In this document: one piece after another, positions 6,593-8,013 of the stretch
Layout of the letters: each line of letters begins with the position of its first letter
Numbering within the stretch: the stretch's first letter is position 1
Assembly (NCBI GenBank): GCA_002427475.1
Contig: DIRG01000111.1
Span: 31,575-39,587, forward strand
Reading direction: 5' to 3'
Source: Mageeibacillus sp. UBA5442
Lineage (GTDB): Bacteria; Bacillota; Clostridia; Saccharofermentanales; DTU023
DNA length: 8,013 nucleotides
Made by a program: the position numbers and the translations under genes
The notes under the pieces: generated by a model
The model's database searches: none
The model's input: only the letters and a program-made list of their open reading frames with translations
What the model was told of the DNA's origin: nothing

Positions 6593-7405
6593 TCAGTCTT
6601 CTGCTTGCCAGTCGCGGTACTGCCAGCGATCACGGCCAAATAATTTCTCTTTATAAAAAACCCGCTCCAAGGTCAAACCCGAAGCAGACAGCGTCGGCCC
6701 CATTACCCTACGTTCACCGGCCCGCAACATCTCCGGGATATCTGCAGCTGCAATTTTCCCCAGACCCACATAGAGAAGCGTGCCGGCCAGAATCCTCACC
6801 ATATGATAGAGGAAGCCATCTCCGATCACGCGCAAATGGAGAAAGGGACCGGCCTCTTCCAGAATTAAAGAGTAAAGCGTGCGGCAAGGTCTGGGGGAAG
6901 GACTGCCTTGATCCATCAGTGCAGTGAAATCGTGTTCACCCAGAAAAGAATCAGCCGCGGTTTGCATAGCTTTGATGTCGAGTTTTTGCGGAACGTGATG
7001 AGATTGGAAGCGCTCAATGACCGGGCGCGTCTTACTCAGATAAAAGGTGTAGGTGTATTCCTTACCCAGTGCATCGAAGCGTGGATCAAATTCATCGGCT
7101 ACGATTCTGGCTTCCCTCACCGCCACACCCGGAGAAAGTTTTGTATTCCAGGCCAAGGGTATCCGCTCCACAGGAATGCTGCTCGCTGTACGAAAGGAAG
7201 AAATGTGCTTCCGCGCTGAGACTCCGGAATCAGTCCTACTACTACCTATGAGGACAATCCGCTCAGAGCTAAGTTCAAACCAAGCGTCTTCCAGCTCGGC
7301 CTGTACTGCGTGCGCATTCTCTTGACGTTGCCAACCACAGAAATCTACACCCAGGTATTCACAAGAGATGGCTATATGGAGATGCTCAGTTTTTTTCATC
7401 ATCAT
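6593..7405 (-). CDS. truA: tRNA pseudouridine(38-40) synthase TruA
   Basis: TruA isomerises uridine to pseudouridine at positions 38-40 in the anticodon arm of many tRNAs. The N-terminal half has YLGVDFCGWQRQ (17-28) and the catalytic motif SSRTDSGVSA (55-64), with D59 as nucleophile. The C-terminal half has KEYTYTF (115-121), then HDFTAL (158-163), and DGFLYHMVRILAGTLL (196-211). The length of 270 residues is typical. The usual histidine in GVHA is serine here (S63), and the glycine before the RTD is S56, a pattern closer to divergent Firmicutes copies. D59 and the RTD core are intact, so activity is expected. The start is the ATG at 7405, which overlaps the ecfT stop by four bases (ATGA). 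Two further ATG codons follow directly and the true start could be any of the three. No clear Shine-Dalgarno is present, which fits translation by coupling from ecfT. Confidence 0.95.
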   Translation of the reverse strand: MMMKKTEHLHIAISCEYLGVDFCGWQRQENAHAVQAELEDAWFELSSERIVLIGSSRTDSGVSARKHISSFRTASSIPVERIPLAWNTKLSPGVAVREARIVADEFDPRFDALGKEYTYTFYLSKTRPVIERFQSHHVPQKLDIKAMQTAADSFLGEHDFTALMDQGSPSPRPCRTLYSLILEEAGPFLHLRVIGDGFLYHMVRILAGTLLYVGLGKIAAADIPEMLRAGERRVMGPTLSASGLTLERVFYKEKLFGRDRWQYRDWQAED

Positions 7406-8013
7406 ATTCTAAACCAGCTTAAGGTCGGTAAAAGTGGTTGGACCACAATTACCAGCACAAGTAAGACAACGATCACGCCCAGTAATGAATACTCACGCCA
7501 GCCGAGGCGAGTGGCGCTTTTACGAGTTCTGCCCGCTTCACCCTGATAACAGCGTGCCTCCATCGCGGTAGCCAAATCCTCTGCTCGGCGAAAGCTGGAG
7601 ATGAAAAGCGGCACCAGGATACTCACCATGCCGCGGATTTTGGAGATAAAGTTTCCAGTATCGTAGGAGGCTCCGCGCGAAGATTGTGCCTTCATCAGCT
7701 TGTTTGCTTCTTCGAGCAGGGTCGGTACAAAGCGCAGGGCAATTGACATCATCATAGCGAATTCATGCACCGGAAAGCGCAGATACTTCAACGGTGATAG
7801 CAAACGCTCCACCCCGTCCGCCAAGGCGGTTGGTGGAGTTGTAAGCGTCATAAATAAAGATGTATTTATGACTAGCAAAGTTATTCTGAGAGCTGTTAGT
7901 GCTCCTGTAATAATGCCTTCCAGACTGATATTAAATACCCAAAAAGACACGATTGCCTCGCCTTGTCCACTCAAGACGTGAATAAGGAAGGCGAAGATAA
8001 TGATAAATAAAAT
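7402..8013 (-). CDS. ecfT: Energy-coupling factor transporter transmembrane subunit EcfT, partial (N-terminus beyond window edge)
   Basis: EcfT is the membrane scaffold of ECF-type vitamin and metal importers. It joins a pair of ATPases (EcfA1/EcfA2) to exchangeable substrate-binding S components. The reading frame is open through the right edge, so 203 codons are visible of an expected roughly 265. The missing part is the N-terminal 60-odd residues with the first membrane helices. A TTG at 7974 could be mistaken for a start, but the codons before it are in frame and strongly hydrophobic. Visible features are the helix rich in I and F at the edge, LLSPLKYLRFPVHEFAMMMS in the middle, and the two coupling motifs SSRGAS and AMEARCYQGE that contact the ATPases. 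A final membrane helix of V, L and I residues lies near the C-terminus. The stop overlaps the truA start. The ATPase genes would be expected just beyond the window. Group I (shared) EcfT is inferred from the truA neighbour. Confidence 0.93.
   Translation of the reverse strand: MLFIIIFAFLIHVLSGQGEAIVSFWVFNISLEGIITGALTALRITLLVINTSLFMTLTTPPTALADGVERLLSPLKYLRFPVHEFAMMMSIALRFVPTLLEEANKLMKAQSSRGASYDTGNFISKIRGMVSILVPLFISSFRRAEDLATAMEARCYQGEAGRTRKSATRLGWREYSLLGVIVVLLVLVIVVQPLLPTLSWFRI

Noticed and set aside
6908..7325. Overlapping plus-strand open frames opposite truA
   Set aside because: Several frames are open at once opposite a conserved gene, with no initiation signals.
7402..7974. A complete 190-residue EcfT starting at TTG 7974
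   Set aside because: The frame is open to the window edge with hydrophobic EcfT-like codons upstream and no stop. Known EcfT proteins are about 60-75 residues longer, so the gene is truncated by the window, not short.

Overview
The window looks like chromosomal DNA from an anaerobic, mid-GC Firmicute, most likely Clostridia-like. This rests on strong Shine-Dalgarno sequences, an ecfT-truA gene pair, a ferredoxin-dependent indolepyruvate oxidoreductase, and protein sequences that resemble Firmicutes families. I cannot name a species. There are no phage, transposon, CRISPR or RNA-gene signals. Coding density is high and no gap between genes is longer than about 125 bases.

Layout. The plus strand carries four genes. 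The first (67-1272) is a cation diffusion facilitator whose metal-site residues suggest manganese export and whose cytoplasmic tail appears duplicated. After a 122-base AT-rich gap comes a compact three-gene unit (1395-4987): iorA and iorB, the two subunits of indolepyruvate:ferredoxin oxidoreductase, then a class I/II PLP aminotransferase that overlaps iorB by 11 bases. A GC-rich hairpin at 5003-5024 closes this unit and probably also terminates the opposing strand. The minus strand, read from the right edge leftward, carries ecfT (cut by the window edge), truA (start overlapping the ecfT stop by 4 bases), and pncB (nicotinate phosphoribosyltransferase), which ends just before the shared terminator.

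How the genes work together. The aminotransferase would convert aromatic amino acids to aryl-pyruvates. IorAB would then decarboxylate these oxidatively to aryl-acetyl-CoA and reduce ferredoxin, which is a classic step of anaerobic amino-acid fermentation, or of aryl-acid assimilation when run in reverse. On the other strand, EcfT is the shared membrane coupling subunit of ECF vitamin importers and PncB salvages niacin into NAD. TruA is a tRNA modification enzyme usually found next to ecfT in Firmicutes.

I see no previously undescribed system. The points most worth a second look are the tightly coupled iorA-iorB-aminotransferase module without an adjacent CoA ligase, the tandem C-terminal domain with an Asn-Asp-Asp-Asp metal site in the CDF transporter, and pncB occupying the place next to truA where ribosomal protein genes rplM-rpsI often lie.
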